DNA of 64,000 nt from Cumulibacter manganitolerans (GCF_009602465.1 NZ_WBKP01000006.1:1-64000), one strand, 5' to 3'. Counted from the first letter of the stretch, positions 7,136 through 15,262 are shown. The notes: a model not told the origin generated them from the sequence alone. Translations and numbers: made by a program.

Positions 7136-8766
7136 GGCGTGTACGGCGGCAGCTGCACGCCGTGGTCGGCCAGCCAGACGGCGGGATCGAGCCGGCCCTG
7201 GTAGAGATCCGGTCCGTACCACATCTCCAGGTGCAGGTGCGGTCCGGTGATATTGCCGTACGCGCCGACGGTGGCGATCTGCTGCCCCATGCTGACGTAC
7301 TGGCCGACGTACACGCCGACCGAGTACATGTGGGCGTACGCCGTGTAGGTCCCGCTCGCGGGGTGCTTGATGACGATGAGGTTGCCGTAGCCGTTCACCG
7401 GGCCGGCGGACGTCACCACGCCGTCTGCCGCGGCGTACATCGGCGTACCACTCGCGGCCGCGAGGTCGATGCCGTTGTGGAACGTCCCCCAGCGCGCGCA
7501 GTAGCAGGAGGTGTACCGGGCATCCTTGACCGGCAGCGTCCATCCGGACTTCACGGTCACGTCGGCGCACTTGACCAGCTGTGAGGCGCCCGGCCCGAGA
7601 TTGCCGACGAACATGCACACCGAGCGCTTGCCCGCCGGCGCGTTCACGCGTGCCACCGTCGCGTGATTGCCGGGCAGGCCCAGGTACGGCGACGCGAGGT
7701 TGGCGACCGAGTAGGTGACGATCGCACCGTCGACGGTCCACATCACCGTCGTCGGCTGGTTGTAGGCGTTGGCGTCGAAGGCCCAGCCCACCACGCTGAC
7801 CCCGCCGTTGTCGTCGACGATCGAGAAGTCGCCGCGGGGATCGTTGAAGCCGCCGGTCTCGGTCACGATGACCGTCTGGCAGGCGACCCAGGCGTTCTCC
7901 CCCGCGCCGATGTTGATCGCGTAGACACAGATGTCGTGCTTCCCCGCCGTACCGGCGAAGTACGACGTCGATGCGCCGTGCTGACCGCCGATGCCGTACG
8001 GGACGAGGCTCGGCTGAGGCTCGTTGGCGATGGTCGCCGCCTTCAGTGAGCCGTTGTCCACCAGCCACACCCCGAGCGATGTCGTGTAGGAGCTGGGATC
8101 GTAGGCGTACGCCGTGATGTTGATGTTGCCGCGGTTGTCGAAGGTGGCCGAGACGCCGCCGCTGGGCGACATCGAGGCGACCTTGACCGCAAAGCACTCC
8201 TGGGCGTGCGCGCCGGGACCGACATTGATCAGGAACATGCACACGCTCGCCGTACCACCACCCAGGCTGGTTGGCAGCGTGCCGTTGAGCCCGTGCGGCG
8301 CGGCCACGCCGTACGGGTACAGCTGCGGCGAGGGCCGGTTGGCGACCGTGTAGGCGACGATGTCCCCGTTGATCGTCAGGATCGCCGTGACGGGGGCGTT
8401 GTAGTCGCTCGGATCGAGCGCGTACCCGTCGAAATGGATCTGCCCCGGGGAGACGGAGAACGACAGGTAGCCGTACGGATTGTTGTTCTGCGACGCCGCC
8501 GCGGTGGCCACCTGGGACGTGGGCGCCGCGGCGGATGAGGTCGTCGTCGGGGCGGACGACGGGGCGGGGCCGGATGCGGACGACGGCGCGGCGCCGGTGG
8601 ACGGCGCGGCCTTGCTGGGCGAGGCAGCAGCGGACGTGGGGGCCGAGGATGCCGGCTGCGATGTCGGCGCTGCGGAGGTCGTCGCCGTGACGGGGCCGGC
8701 GACGGCCGGGGTCGCTGCGCCGAGCAGCAGCAGGCAGGCCGCCGCGATCGCTGAAGTGAGCCGCAT
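7132..8766 (-). CDS. Secreted M23 endopeptidase with three surface-repeat domains
   Basis: A 544-residue exported protein. Residues 1-23 form a signal peptide ending AVAG. An Ala/Ser/Pro/Thr linker (about 24-97) follows. Three copies of a ~100-residue repeat come next, each with a GYALDPSDYNAP- or GWAFDANAYN-type start, YPYGV or GLPGNH-type PG.GG.HG, and VCMFLINVGPGAHAQEC-type core. The C-terminal lysostaphin-type M23 domain (about 415-535) has the zinc and catalytic motifs HNGIDLAA, AYAHM and HLHLEMW. It probably cuts peptidoglycan cross-bridges or stem peptides. It is the first gene of an operon with the lipoprotein. The same repeat occurs in the serine hydrolase at 40.8-42.6 kb. A Crp-like site lies upstream (8842-8857). 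Confidence 0.92.
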   Translation of the reverse strand: MRLTSAIAAACLLLLGAATPAVAGPVTATTSAAPTSQPASSAPTSAAASPSKAAPSTGAAPSSASGPAPSSAPTTTSSAAAPTSQVATAAASQNNNPYGYLSFSVSPGQIHFDGYALDPSDYNAPVTAILTINGDIVAYTVANRPSPQLYPYGVAAPHGLNGTLPTSLGGGTASVCMFLINVGPGAHAQECFAVKVASMSPSGGVSATFDNRGNINITAYAYDPSSYTTSLGVWLVDNGSLKAATIANEPQPSLVPYGIGGQHGASTSYFAGTAGKHDICVYAINIGAGENAWVACQTVIVTETGGFNDPRGDFSIVDDNGGVSVVGWAFDANAYNQPTTVMWTVDGAIVTYSVANLASPYLGLPGNHATVARVNAPAGKRSVCMFVGNLGPGASQLVKCADVTVKSGWTLPVKDARYTSCYCARWGTFHNGIDLAAASGTPMYAAADGVVTSAGPVNGYGNLIVIKHPASGTYTAYAHMYSVGVYVGQYVSMGQQIATVGAYGNITGPHLHLEMWYGPDLYQGRLDPAVWLADHGVQLPPYTP

Positions 8767-8841
8767 TCGTTCTTCCTGAGATCTATGTGGCAGGTGAAAC
8801 GAAAGTTTATCGGAGTGACGTCATGCCGACTTCACATCCGC

Positions 8842-8857
8842 AGTGACTCTGCTCACA
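8842..8857. promoter_or_regulatory. Crp/GlxR-like palindrome AGTGA-N6-TCACA
   Basis: On the minus strand this reads TGTGA-GCAGAG-TCACT, nine of ten positions of the Crp/GlxR consensus TGTGA-N6-TCACA. It lies about 76 bp upstream of the M23 peptidase start, within the leader of that operon. Crp-type control of wall hydrolases is established in mycobacteria (rpfA). A TGACGTCA palindrome sits nearer the gene at 8816-8823. Not tested beyond the visual match. Confidence 0.45.
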
Positions 8858-8882
8858 CTTCAGTGCGCGTCCGGCGTGTCCT

Positions 8883-9143
8883 CTAGACGCGCGACACTCT
8901 GTCCCGCCCGGCCGCGGTCAAGGCGGTGATGACCTCCGGCTGGCCCGGGTTGGTCGGGTTCGGCTCGGTCGCCACGTACCCGAATCCGCGCAGGGCCTCG
9001 ATCGCGCGCACGACGGCGATCTCTTCGTAGCCGAGCCGGTCGGCGAGGTCGCCCGCGGTGATCGGCGTGCTGCCGTCCCACCGGGCGATCAGTGCCAGCA
9101 GCGAGCTCTGCTCGGGGTTCAGCGTGACGTCCGCGTCGGTCAT
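8883..9143 (-). CDS. Small winged-helix-like DNA-binding protein
   Basis: An 86-residue protein whose layout (LLALIARWDGS.PITAGDLADRLGYEE.AVVRAIEALRGFGYVA) looks like a helix-turn-helix followed by a wing, as in MarR/LysR-type or ROK-like winged helices. The ATG at 9143 is preferred to the GTG nine bases upstream because GGAAAGG lies 8 nt before it. It ends with a Thr/Ala/Gly-rich helix. It could be a regulator or a structural DNA-binding protein. No partner domain or effector site is visible. It sits upstream of the wall module and divergent from dps, so it may control either. Confidence 0.6.
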   Translation of the reverse strand: MTDADVTLNPEQSSLLALIARWDGSTPITAGDLADRLGYEEIAVVRAIEALRGFGYVATEPNPTNPGQPEVITALTAAGRDRVSRV

Positions 9144-9303
9144 GCGATTCACCTTTCCAGCCGTTTCGCGACCAGCCTAGGCCGATGCGCGGCACCGCCG
9201 CAGCAAGCTGTCATAGGGTGGCCCGAGAGACCGCGTTCGCGGTCCGCCGACCGCAGCGTGAGCAGATTGACGCGTCGGCGTCGCCGATCATCCAGGAGGA
9301 AGC

Positions 9304-9861
9304 ATGGCTAGGAAGAACACGTTCACCGTACCGGGACTCAGCCTCAAGGACGGGCACGCCGTCGCCGCCGAGCTGCAGGGCCGGCTGCACGCGCTCAACG
9401 ACCTGCAGCTAACGCTCAAGCACGCGCACTGGAATGTCGTCGGCCCGACGTTCATCGGCGTGCACACCATGCTCGACCCCCAGATCGCCGGTGTCCGGGC
9501 GATGGTGGACGTCGTGGCCGAGCGGATCGCGACCCTGGGCGTCGCCCCCGTCGGCACCCCCGGCGCGCTCGTGCGCGATCGCTCCTGGGACGACTACGAC
9601 ATCATGCGGGCCGATGTGATGGAGCATCTTGGCGCGCTGGATCTGGTGTATACCGGCGTTCTGGAGGACTTCCGCAAGGCGATCGAGAAGGTCGGCGAGA
9701 TCGATCCGATTTCCGAGGACATGCTGATCGGTCAGGTCGCGGAGCTCGAGCAGTACCAGTGGTTCATCCGCGCGCACCTCGAGGACGCGTCGGGCACGCT
9801 GTCGACCGAAGGCGAGCGCACGGAGCGCAGCGCGGCGAAGAAGGCGGAGTCCAAGGCCTGA
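9304..9861 (+). CDS. dps: Dps-type mini-ferritin
   Basis: A 185-residue DNA-protection-during-starvation protein. It forms a dodecamer that oxidises and stores iron using peroxide and can coat DNA. The ferroxidase ligands are visible in KHAHWNVVGPTFIGVHTML (His and the first helix) and the DVVAERIA stretch. The C-terminal Lys/Ala/Glu-rich tail (TERSAAKKAESKA) could bind DNA, as in other Dps tails. The ATG at 9304 follows AGGAGG (9294-9299). It is a single-gene unit ended by a strong hairpin at 9884-9919. Confidence 0.95.
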   Translation: MARKNTFTVPGLSLKDGHAVAAELQGRLHALNDLQLTLKHAHWNVVGPTFIGVHTMLDPQIAGVRAMVDVVAERIATLGVAPVGTPGALVRDRSWDDYDIMRADVMEHLGALDLVYTGVLEDFRKAIEKVGEIDPISEDMLIGQVAELEQYQWFIRAHLEDASGTLSTEGERTERSAAKKAESKA

Positions 9862-9883
9862 TCGCCCGCAGCGCAGCGAATCG

Positions 9884-9919
9884 CGAGGCCCGCGGAACCA
9901 GTCGGTTCCGCGGGCCTCG
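9884..9919. terminator. Perfect 16-bp stem hairpin between dps and the PfpI gene
   Basis: CGAGGCCCGCGGAACC at 9884-9899 pairs perfectly with 9904-9919 across an AGTC loop. It sits between convergent genes (dps ends 9861, PfpI ends 9937), so it can serve both. No long T-tract follows, which is usual for high-GC actinobacterial terminators. Confidence 0.85.
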
Positions 9920-9936
9920 TCGTCAGACCGCCTCGG

Positions 9937-10485
9937 TCAAGTCCCGAGCTCGTCGAGAATTCCGGAGCAGAAGGCATCCAGGTCATCGGGATTGCGCGAG
10001 GTGAGCAGCACCCAGTCGTTCGCGGTGCAGCGCACGAGCTCCTCGTCGACCCAGGTCGAGCCGGCGTTCTGCAGGTCCAGCCGCAGACTGGGATACGAGG
10101 TCAGCTTCTTGCCCTCTGCGCGCCCGGCGTCGATCAACGTCCAGGGGGCGTGGCAGATCGCCGCGATCGGCTTGGCGGCCGAGGCGAAGGCGTTGATCAG
10201 GGATTGCAGCTGCTCGTTGCCGCGGGCGTTGTCGGCGTTGACGGTCCCGCCCGGCAGCACCAGCACGTCGAAGTCGTCGGCGCTCACGTCGTCCAGCGCC
10301 GAGTCCGGCTCGTAGGTCGACGCCCAGTCCTTGTCGCCCTGGACCGTCTGGATGGTCTTGCCGCTGTCGCTCGCGACGGTCACCTCGACGCCGGCGGCCC
10401 GTAGCTTGCCGACCGGCGTGAGCAGCTCCGGCTCCTCGACACCGAAGTCGGTCACCGCGACAAGTGCTCGCTGTTGCTTGGTCAT
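9937..10485 (-). CDS. PfpI/DJ-1 family protein
   Basis: A 182-residue class I glutamine-amidotransferase-like protein of the PfpI/DJ-1 group. The nucleophile elbow AAICHAPW places Cys111. The conserved glutamate is likely in GVEEPEL (15-21). The VLVLPGG motif (75-80) is also present. Such proteins act as proteases, glyoxalases or stress-related deglycase-like enzymes, and which one applies cannot be decided. It lies opposite dps, sharing its terminator, and both could belong to an oxidative or stress response. The start ATG at 10485 follows a purine-rich AAGGGAGAG (10491-10499 on the minus strand). Confidence 0.9.
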   Translation of the reverse strand: MTKQQRALVAVTDFGVEEPELLTPVGKLRAAGVEVTVASDSGKTIQTVQGDKDWASTYEPDSALDDVSADDFDVLVLPGGTVNADNARGNEQLQSLINAFASAAKPIAAICHAPWTLIDAGRAEGKKLTSYPSLRLDLQNAGSTWVDEELVRCTANDWVLLTSRNPDDLDAFCSGILDELGT

Positions 10486-10585
10486 CGCTCTCCCTTTTGG
10501 CTGGGGTGGGTCCGATCGACGCTATATGCGTTTGCCTCCGCGCGCCGTCGTCCGCCGCCGCGGCGTGCGCTCCCTCACGGCGTGC

Positions 10586-11158
10586 TCACTCGGCCGCATC
10601 CGCGCGGTGCACGTGGGCCCGCTCGCCGTCCCTTCCGAAGATCATGATCAGTTCCGCCGGTCCGTCGAGGGCCGCGAAGGCGTGCGGCGTCATCGTCGCG
10701 AACTCCGCTGCCTCTCCGGTCTCCACGACGATCTCGCGCTCGCCGAGGCGGAGCCGGATCCGGCCCTCGATGACGACGAACCAGTCGTGACCCGGGTGGA
10801 CCCGCTGCGGGGGCATCCGATCAGCCTCTTCGAGGCGCATCTTGATCGCCACGGTGCTGCCCGTCGACCGGCTCAGCATCCATGTCGTTCGCGTGCCCGC
10901 GCGATGGGCGACCGGCCGGATGATCACGTCGTCGTCCGCGCTGACGTCGAGCAGCGTGTCGAGATCCACCTGCAGGGCCCGGGCGAGCGGGACGAGCACG
11001 TCCAGGCTGATCGCCCGCTTGCCGGTCTCGATGCGGCTGATGGTCGACGGGCTCAATCGCGCCGCCGCCGCCGCCTGGTCCAGCGACATCCCCAGCGTCG
11101 TCCGCAGGCTGCGTAACCGGCTTCGCACCGCCTGCTCGACCACATCGCTCTCCGCCAT
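10586..11158 (-). CDS. XRE-family regulator with C-terminal cupin
   Basis: A 190-residue regulator. The N-terminal helix-turn-helix (about 15-70) contains LGMSLDQAAAAARLSPST followed by ISRIETGKR. A C-terminal cupin (about 120-185) carries HPGHDWFVVIEGR and the histidine MTPHAF. Cupins in this family bind small ligands or metal. The ATG at 11158 is preferred over longer starts. It is divergent from the fused oxidoreductase/methyltransferase. The intervening region has CCTTGCGG half-sites (11172-11200), the likely operator that would couple regulator level and enzyme expression. The sensed compound is unknown, probably the substrate or product of the divergent enzyme. Confidence 0.85.
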   Translation of the reverse strand: MAESDVVEQAVRSRLRSLRTTLGMSLDQAAAAARLSPSTISRIETGKRAISLDVLVPLARALQVDLDTLLDVSADDDVIIRPVAHRAGTRTTWMLSRSTGSTVAIKMRLEEADRMPPQRVHPGHDWFVVIEGRIRLRLGEREIVVETGEAAEFATMTPHAFAALDGPAELIMIFGRDGERAHVHRADAAE

Positions 11159-11171
11159 GCTGCGCCCACTT

Positions 11172-11200
11172 CCTTGCGGATCCCGCAAGGAGCCTTGCGG
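11172..11200. promoter_or_regulatory. Inverted and direct CCTTGCGG repeats, probable operator of the XRE-cupin regulator
   Basis: CCTTGCGG-ATC-CCGCAAGG at 11172-11190 is a perfect 8-bp inverted repeat. A third half-site CCTTGCGG lies at 11193-11200, exactly 21 bp (two helical turns) from the first, so CCTTGCGGATC appears as a direct repeat on one DNA face. The sites occupy the 71-bp gap between the divergent regulator (start 11158) and the fusion enzyme (start 11230). Confidence 0.7.
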
Positions 11201-11229
11201 ATCTGTCGGTCGATCATAGCCTGGTATGC

Positions 11230-12813
11230 ATGCCGAACCACACCGTCTCCCACATCGACCGGCACTGCGACGTCGCCGTCATCGGCGCCTCCGCTGCCGG
11301 GCTCGCCGGTGCGCTGCAGCTTGCGCGACAGCGCCGCGCGGTGCTCCTGATCGACTCCGGCGAGCCGCGCAACGCGCCCGCCACGCACCTGCACAGCTAT
11401 CTCGGCTACGAGGGCCGGCCGCCGACGGAGCTGCTCGCCGCCGGGCGCGACGACCTGCGCCGGTACGGCGCGGAGATCCTCTCCGGGCGGGCGATCACTG
11501 CCGAGCGGCTCGCGGACGGCGCCTTCCGCGTCACCACGCAGGGCGGGCACGCGATCATCGCCCGGCGGGTGCTCGCCGCGACCGGAATCGTCGACCGGCT
11601 GCCGGCCATCGACGGACTCACCGAGCACTGGGGCACGAGCGTCATCCACTGCCCCTTCTGCCACGGCTACGAGGTACGGGACCGACGTGTCGTGCAGATC
11701 GCCGACCACCCGGCGGCTCTGCACACCGCCGCACTGTTCCGCCAGCTGACCGACCGCCACACCCTCGTCCTGCACCCCGGCGTCGACAGAGCCGCCGAGG
11801 AGCTCGGGGCGCTGCGCGGCGCCGGCGTGCGGATCGTCGAGGCCGTCGCGCGACGGGTCCTCAGCGAGAACGGCAGGCTCACCGCGGTGGAGCTGGGCGA
11901 CGGCACGGTGCTGGGCGCCGATGCCGTCGCGATCAGCAGCGCCTTCGCGCCGCGCATCGAGCCGTTCGCGGCCCTCGGGCCGCGCACCACCGCGCACCCC
12001 AGCGGCCTCGGCGAGGTGGTCGAGCGCGACGCCCTGGGCGAGACGTCGGTCGCCGGGCTGTACGCCGCCGGCAATCTCGTCGACCCCGGCCAGCAGGTGC
12101 TCCAGGCCGCTGCCGACGGCTCGAAGGTGGGCGCGGCGATCGCCTACTCCCTGGCGAACGAGGACATCGCGGACGCGGCGCGCCGCTCGGCCACCGCGGA
12201 GGACTGGGATGCCCGCTACGCGACAGGCCAGATGTGGAGCGGACGGCCGAACGGCGCGCTGGTCGCCGAGGTCTCCGGGCTGCGTCCCGGACGGGCCCTC
12301 GACGTGGGCGCCGGGGAGGGCGGCGACGCCGTCTGGCTCGCCGAGCGCGGGTGGCAGGTCACCGCGACCGACATCTCGACCGCGGCGCTGTCCCGGCTCT
12401 CCGGGCACGCCGCGGACCGCGGCGTCGCTGTGGCGTGCGTCCGCGCCGACGCCAACGCCGTCGACCCGTTCCGGCGCGGCGGCTTCGACCTCGTGACGGC
12501 GCACTATGCGTCGATCCCGCGGACCCCCGACGATCGTGCGGCCGGCAACCTGATGAGCGCCGTTGCCGCGGGCGGCACCCTGCTGGTGGTCGCGCACGAC
12601 CCCGAGCCGATGCGCCAGGCGGCGCGCGGCCACGAGGGCGGAGTGCCGTTCGATCCCGACGCCTACCTGAGCACCGACAACATCGCGGCCGCGATCACGA
12701 CGTCCGCCGATTGGGTGCTCGAGACGCACGAGAGGCGGCCGCGGCCGCACACCGCGACGGGCCCGCAGCACCACGTCGACGACATCGTGCTGCGGGCCCG
12801 CAGGCTCGCCTAG
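11230..12813 (+). CDS. Thioredoxin-reductase-like flavoprotein fused to a SAM methyltransferase
   Basis: A 527-residue two-domain protein. Residues 1-310 form a TrxB-like flavoprotein with the FAD site GASAAG (19-24), redox motif CPFC (Cys141/Cys144) and the second FAD motif ETSVAGLYAAGNLVDP. The usual NADPH glycine motif near 155-165 is degenerate (ADHPAALHTAALF, no GxGxxA), so it may be an oxidase rather than an NADPH reductase. Residues 320-527 are a class I methyltransferase with motif I DVGAGEGG (358-365). Such fusions occur in Actinobacteria. A dithiol-to-disulfide oxidase plus S-methyltransferase would suit thiol or xenobiotic detoxification. The divergent XRE-cupin regulator probably controls it. 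Confidence 0.85.
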   Translation: MPNHTVSHIDRHCDVAVIGASAAGLAGALQLARQRRAVLLIDSGEPRNAPATHLHSYLGYEGRPPTELLAAGRDDLRRYGAEILSGRAITAERLADGAFRVTTQGGHAIIARRVLAATGIVDRLPAIDGLTEHWGTSVIHCPFCHGYEVRDRRVVQIADHPAALHTAALFRQLTDRHTLVLHPGVDRAAEELGALRGAGVRIVEAVARRVLSENGRLTAVELGDGTVLGADAVAISSAFAPRIEPFAALGPRTTAHPSGLGEVVERDALGETSVAGLYAAGNLVDPGQQVLQAAADGSKVGAAIAYSLANEDIADAARRSATAEDWDARYATGQMWSGRPNGALVAEVSGLRPGRALDVGAGEGGDAVWLAERGWQVTATDISTAALSRLSGHAADRGVAVACVRADANAVDPFRRGGFDLVTAHYASIPRTPDDRAAGNLMSAVAAGGTLLVVAHDPEPMRQAARGHEGGVPFDPDAYLSTDNIAAAITTSADWVLETHERRPRPHTATGPQHHVDDIVLRARRLA

Positions 12814-12814
12814 C

Positions 12815-15181
12815 TCAGGCCTGCACGGCCTCCGCGCCACCGGGCTCGGTCGCCCGCACCTGGTCCAGACCGGTGAAGAAGGCCGGCGGATCGCTCCAGA
12901 TCTGCGCCTTCTCGCCGGCCTCGGCCTGGGCGACCGCACGCCATACCTTCTCCGGCGTGCACGGCATGTCGATGTGCCGGACGCCGAGGTAGGAGATCGC
13001 GTCGATGACCGCCGAGTGCACGGCCGGCGTCGCGCCGATCGTGCCGGACTCGCCGATGCCCTTGGCGCCGATGGGGTTCCCCGGAGCGGGGGTCTCGGTG
13101 TTGATGGCGGTGAACTCGGGAAGGTCGGCCGCGGACGGCACGCCGTAGTCGCCGAGGGCGACGGTGACCGGGTTGCCGTCCTCGTCGTAGACGACCTCCT
13201 CGAACAGCGACTGCGCGAGGCCCTGCGCGATGCCGCCGTGCTGCTGACCGCGCACCAGCATCGGGTTGAGGATCCGCCCGCAGTCATCGACCGCGACGTG
13301 CCGGCGGGGCGTCACCCGGCCGGTGTCGAGGTCGACCTCGACGACCGAGACGTGGGCGCCGAAGGGGAACGACGGTCCGGGACCGTCCCACACCCCGGCC
13401 CACTCCAGCGGCTCGCCGCCGTCGCGCTTGGCCAGCGCGGCGAGCTCGGCCCAGCCGACCGACTGCCCGGGGACACCCGCCACGCCGAGGCCGCCGTCGT
13501 CGGTGACGACGATGTCGTCGGCGTTCGCCTCCAGCTTCTCGGCGGCCAGGCGCTTGGCGCGCGCCAGCACCTCCACCGCGGCGTTGCGCACCGCGTTGCC
13601 GCCCACCTGCAGCGACCGGGAGCCGCCGGTGCCGAAGCCCTGGGGCACCTCGCGGGTGTCGTTGTGCACCAGCTTGACCTGCTCGACCGGGATGCCGAGC
13701 TGCTCGGAGACCAGCATCGCGAAGGCGGTGTGATGACCCTGGCCGTGCGACGCCGTGCCGACCCGCATGGTCGCGCTGCCGTCGTCCTCGACCGTCACGC
13801 TGCCCCACTCGCTCGGACCGAGGCCGGCGGTGATCTCGACGTACGCGCTGACGCCGATGCCGAGCTGCACCCGGTCGCCACGACGCCGCCGCTCGGCCTG
13901 CTCGGCCCGCAGCTCGTCGTAGCCGGCGACCTCGAGCGCCTTCTCCAGCGGCTTGGCGTAGTCGCCGCTGTCGTAGGGGGCGCCGACGATCGTCGACATC
14001 GGCTCGGTGAACGGCGGAATGAAGTTCTTGCGGCGGATCTCCACCGGGTCCATCGCCAGCTCGGCGGCCCCCATGTCCATCAGCCGCTCCAGCAGCGCCG
14101 TCGCCTCCGGGCGACCCGCACCGCGGAAGGCACCGGTCTGCGTGGTGTTGGTCAGCACGAACGCCGCGGAGAAGGCGATCTTCGGGATGTTGTAGACGCC
14201 CTGCGCCATCATCTTCGTCGAGCCGAAGAGCCCGCCGCCGAAGCCGCCGTAGGCGCCGCCGTCGCCGATCACGTGGCACCGCAGGCCGGTGACGGTGCCG
14301 TCCTTCTTGAACCCCATCTCGACCCACTGCAGCTGCGCGCGGCCGTGCGGCATGCCGGTGAAGTTCTCCGAGCGGGTCTCGATCCACTGCACCGGGCGGC
14401 CCAGGTCCATGGCCGCCTTGATCGCGACCGCGCCCTCGTGCGGAAGGCTGAACTTCGCGCCGAAGGCGCCGCCCACCTGGGGGGTGATCACCCGAACCTG
14501 GTCGTCGGCGAGGCCGAACGCGCCCTGGATCATCCCCTTGACCCAGTGCGCACCCTGGGAGCTTGCGTACACGGTCAGCGGCTCGCCGTCCTTCGGCGGC
14601 ACGGCGAGCACGCCCTGCGCCTCCATCGGAGCGGCCGCGACGCGCTGGTTCAGCAGCCGGGCCTTAACCACGACCTCGGCGTCGTCGAGCGGGTCCGTCG
14701 GGTCGTAGTAGCCGGTGACGACGTTCTTGCCCAGGGCCTCGAGGATCACCGGAGCATCGTCCGCGGTGGCCTTCTCGATGTCAGTGACCGACGGCAGCGG
14801 CTCGATGTCGGCGAAGATCGTCTCGGCCGCGTCGGCCGCCTCCCCCGGCGAGGTGGCGACGACGGCGGCGACCGCCTCGCCGACGAACTTGACCCGCCCG
14901 TCCGCCAGCGGCGGCCGCGCGAGCGGCTTCGCCACGGGGAAGACGAGCTCGAACGGCTCGACGCCGAGATTCTGCGCCGTGTACACCTTCAGGACGCCCG
15001 GCATCCCCTCGGCCTCGCTCGTATCGATCGACGTGATCGTGCCGTGGGCGACCGTCGAACGCGTGAAGGCGACGTACGCCATCCCGTCCTGTGTTATGTC
15101 ACCGACGTAGATCCCTTTGCCCAAAAGGATCTCGGGATCCTCGAGCCGACGAACCTCTGTACCAAGTATCGAACCAGCCAT
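12815..15181 (-). CDS. Molybdopterin-binding large subunit, CO/aldehyde-type hydroxylase family (orphan)
   Basis: A 788-residue xanthine dehydrogenase/CoxL-family large subunit. It begins at ATG 15181 (MAGSILGTEVRRLEDPE). AFRGAGRPE corresponds to the active-site loop, and it resembles form-II/aldehyde-type enzymes rather than the form-I CO dehydrogenase loop AYRCSFR. The substrate and cofactor stretches VGGAFGAKF, GTASHGQGHHTA and the C-terminal GAKGIGESGTIG glutamate motif are present. No medium (FAD) or small (2Fe-2S) subunit and no accessory gene lies nearby, so partners must be encoded elsewhere. It is divergent from the AMP-ligase/hydratase operon, with two palindromes between them. Confidence 0.88.
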   Translation of the reverse strand: MAGSILGTEVRRLEDPEILLGKGIYVGDITQDGMAYVAFTRSTVAHGTITSIDTSEAEGMPGVLKVYTAQNLGVEPFELVFPVAKPLARPPLADGRVKFVGEAVAAVVATSPGEAADAAETIFADIEPLPSVTDIEKATADDAPVILEALGKNVVTGYYDPTDPLDDAEVVVKARLLNQRVAAAPMEAQGVLAVPPKDGEPLTVYASSQGAHWVKGMIQGAFGLADDQVRVITPQVGGAFGAKFSLPHEGAVAIKAAMDLGRPVQWIETRSENFTGMPHGRAQLQWVEMGFKKDGTVTGLRCHVIGDGGAYGGFGGGLFGSTKMMAQGVYNIPKIAFSAAFVLTNTTQTGAFRGAGRPEATALLERLMDMGAAELAMDPVEIRRKNFIPPFTEPMSTIVGAPYDSGDYAKPLEKALEVAGYDELRAEQAERRRRGDRVQLGIGVSAYVEITAGLGPSEWGSVTVEDDGSATMRVGTASHGQGHHTAFAMLVSEQLGIPVEQVKLVHNDTREVPQGFGTGGSRSLQVGGNAVRNAAVEVLARAKRLAAEKLEANADDIVVTDDGGLGVAGVPGQSVGWAELAALAKRDGGEPLEWAGVWDGPGPSFPFGAHVSVVEVDLDTGRVTPRRHVAVDDCGRILNPMLVRGQQHGGIAQGLAQSLFEEVVYDEDGNPVTVALGDYGVPSAADLPEFTAINTETPAPGNPIGAKGIGESGTIGATPAVHSAVIDAISYLGVRHIDMPCTPEKVWRAVAQAEAGEKAQIWSDPPAFFTGLDQVRATEPGGAEAVQA

Positions 15182-15186
15182 GGGTA

Positions 15187-15220
15187 TGACACTAGAGTCA
15201 GGTTGCGGTTTCGCGAAACC
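15187..15220. promoter_or_regulatory. Two palindromes in the divergent promoter: TGAC-N6-GTCA and GGTTTCGCGAAACC
   Basis: TGACACTAGAGTCA (15187-15200) has 4-bp arms, and GGTTTCGCGAAACC (15207-15220) is a perfect 14-bp palindrome. Both lie in the 81-bp gap between the divergent hydroxylase gene (start 15181) and the AMP ligase (start 15263). A dimeric TetR- or MarR-type repressor could bind either. A 14-bp perfect palindrome is unlikely by chance in so short a region. Confidence 0.55.
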
Positions 15221-15262
15221 CCACGCCGGATTCTCGGCGAACGATCTGAGCGAGGAGCGGAC

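Noticed and set aside
8767-8882. ydaO-type cyclic-di-AMP riboswitch upstream of the wall peptidase
   Set aside because: The leader is too short and lacks the GGGGGA-type conserved core and pseudoknot pairing. Only the Crp-like site is supported.
12974-15262. 5' extension of the plus-strand ligase frame as one 1247-residue protein
   Set aside because: It is antisense to the molybdenum hydroxylase gene, whose codons and motifs are clear. The ligase starts at 15263 with a good ribosome site.
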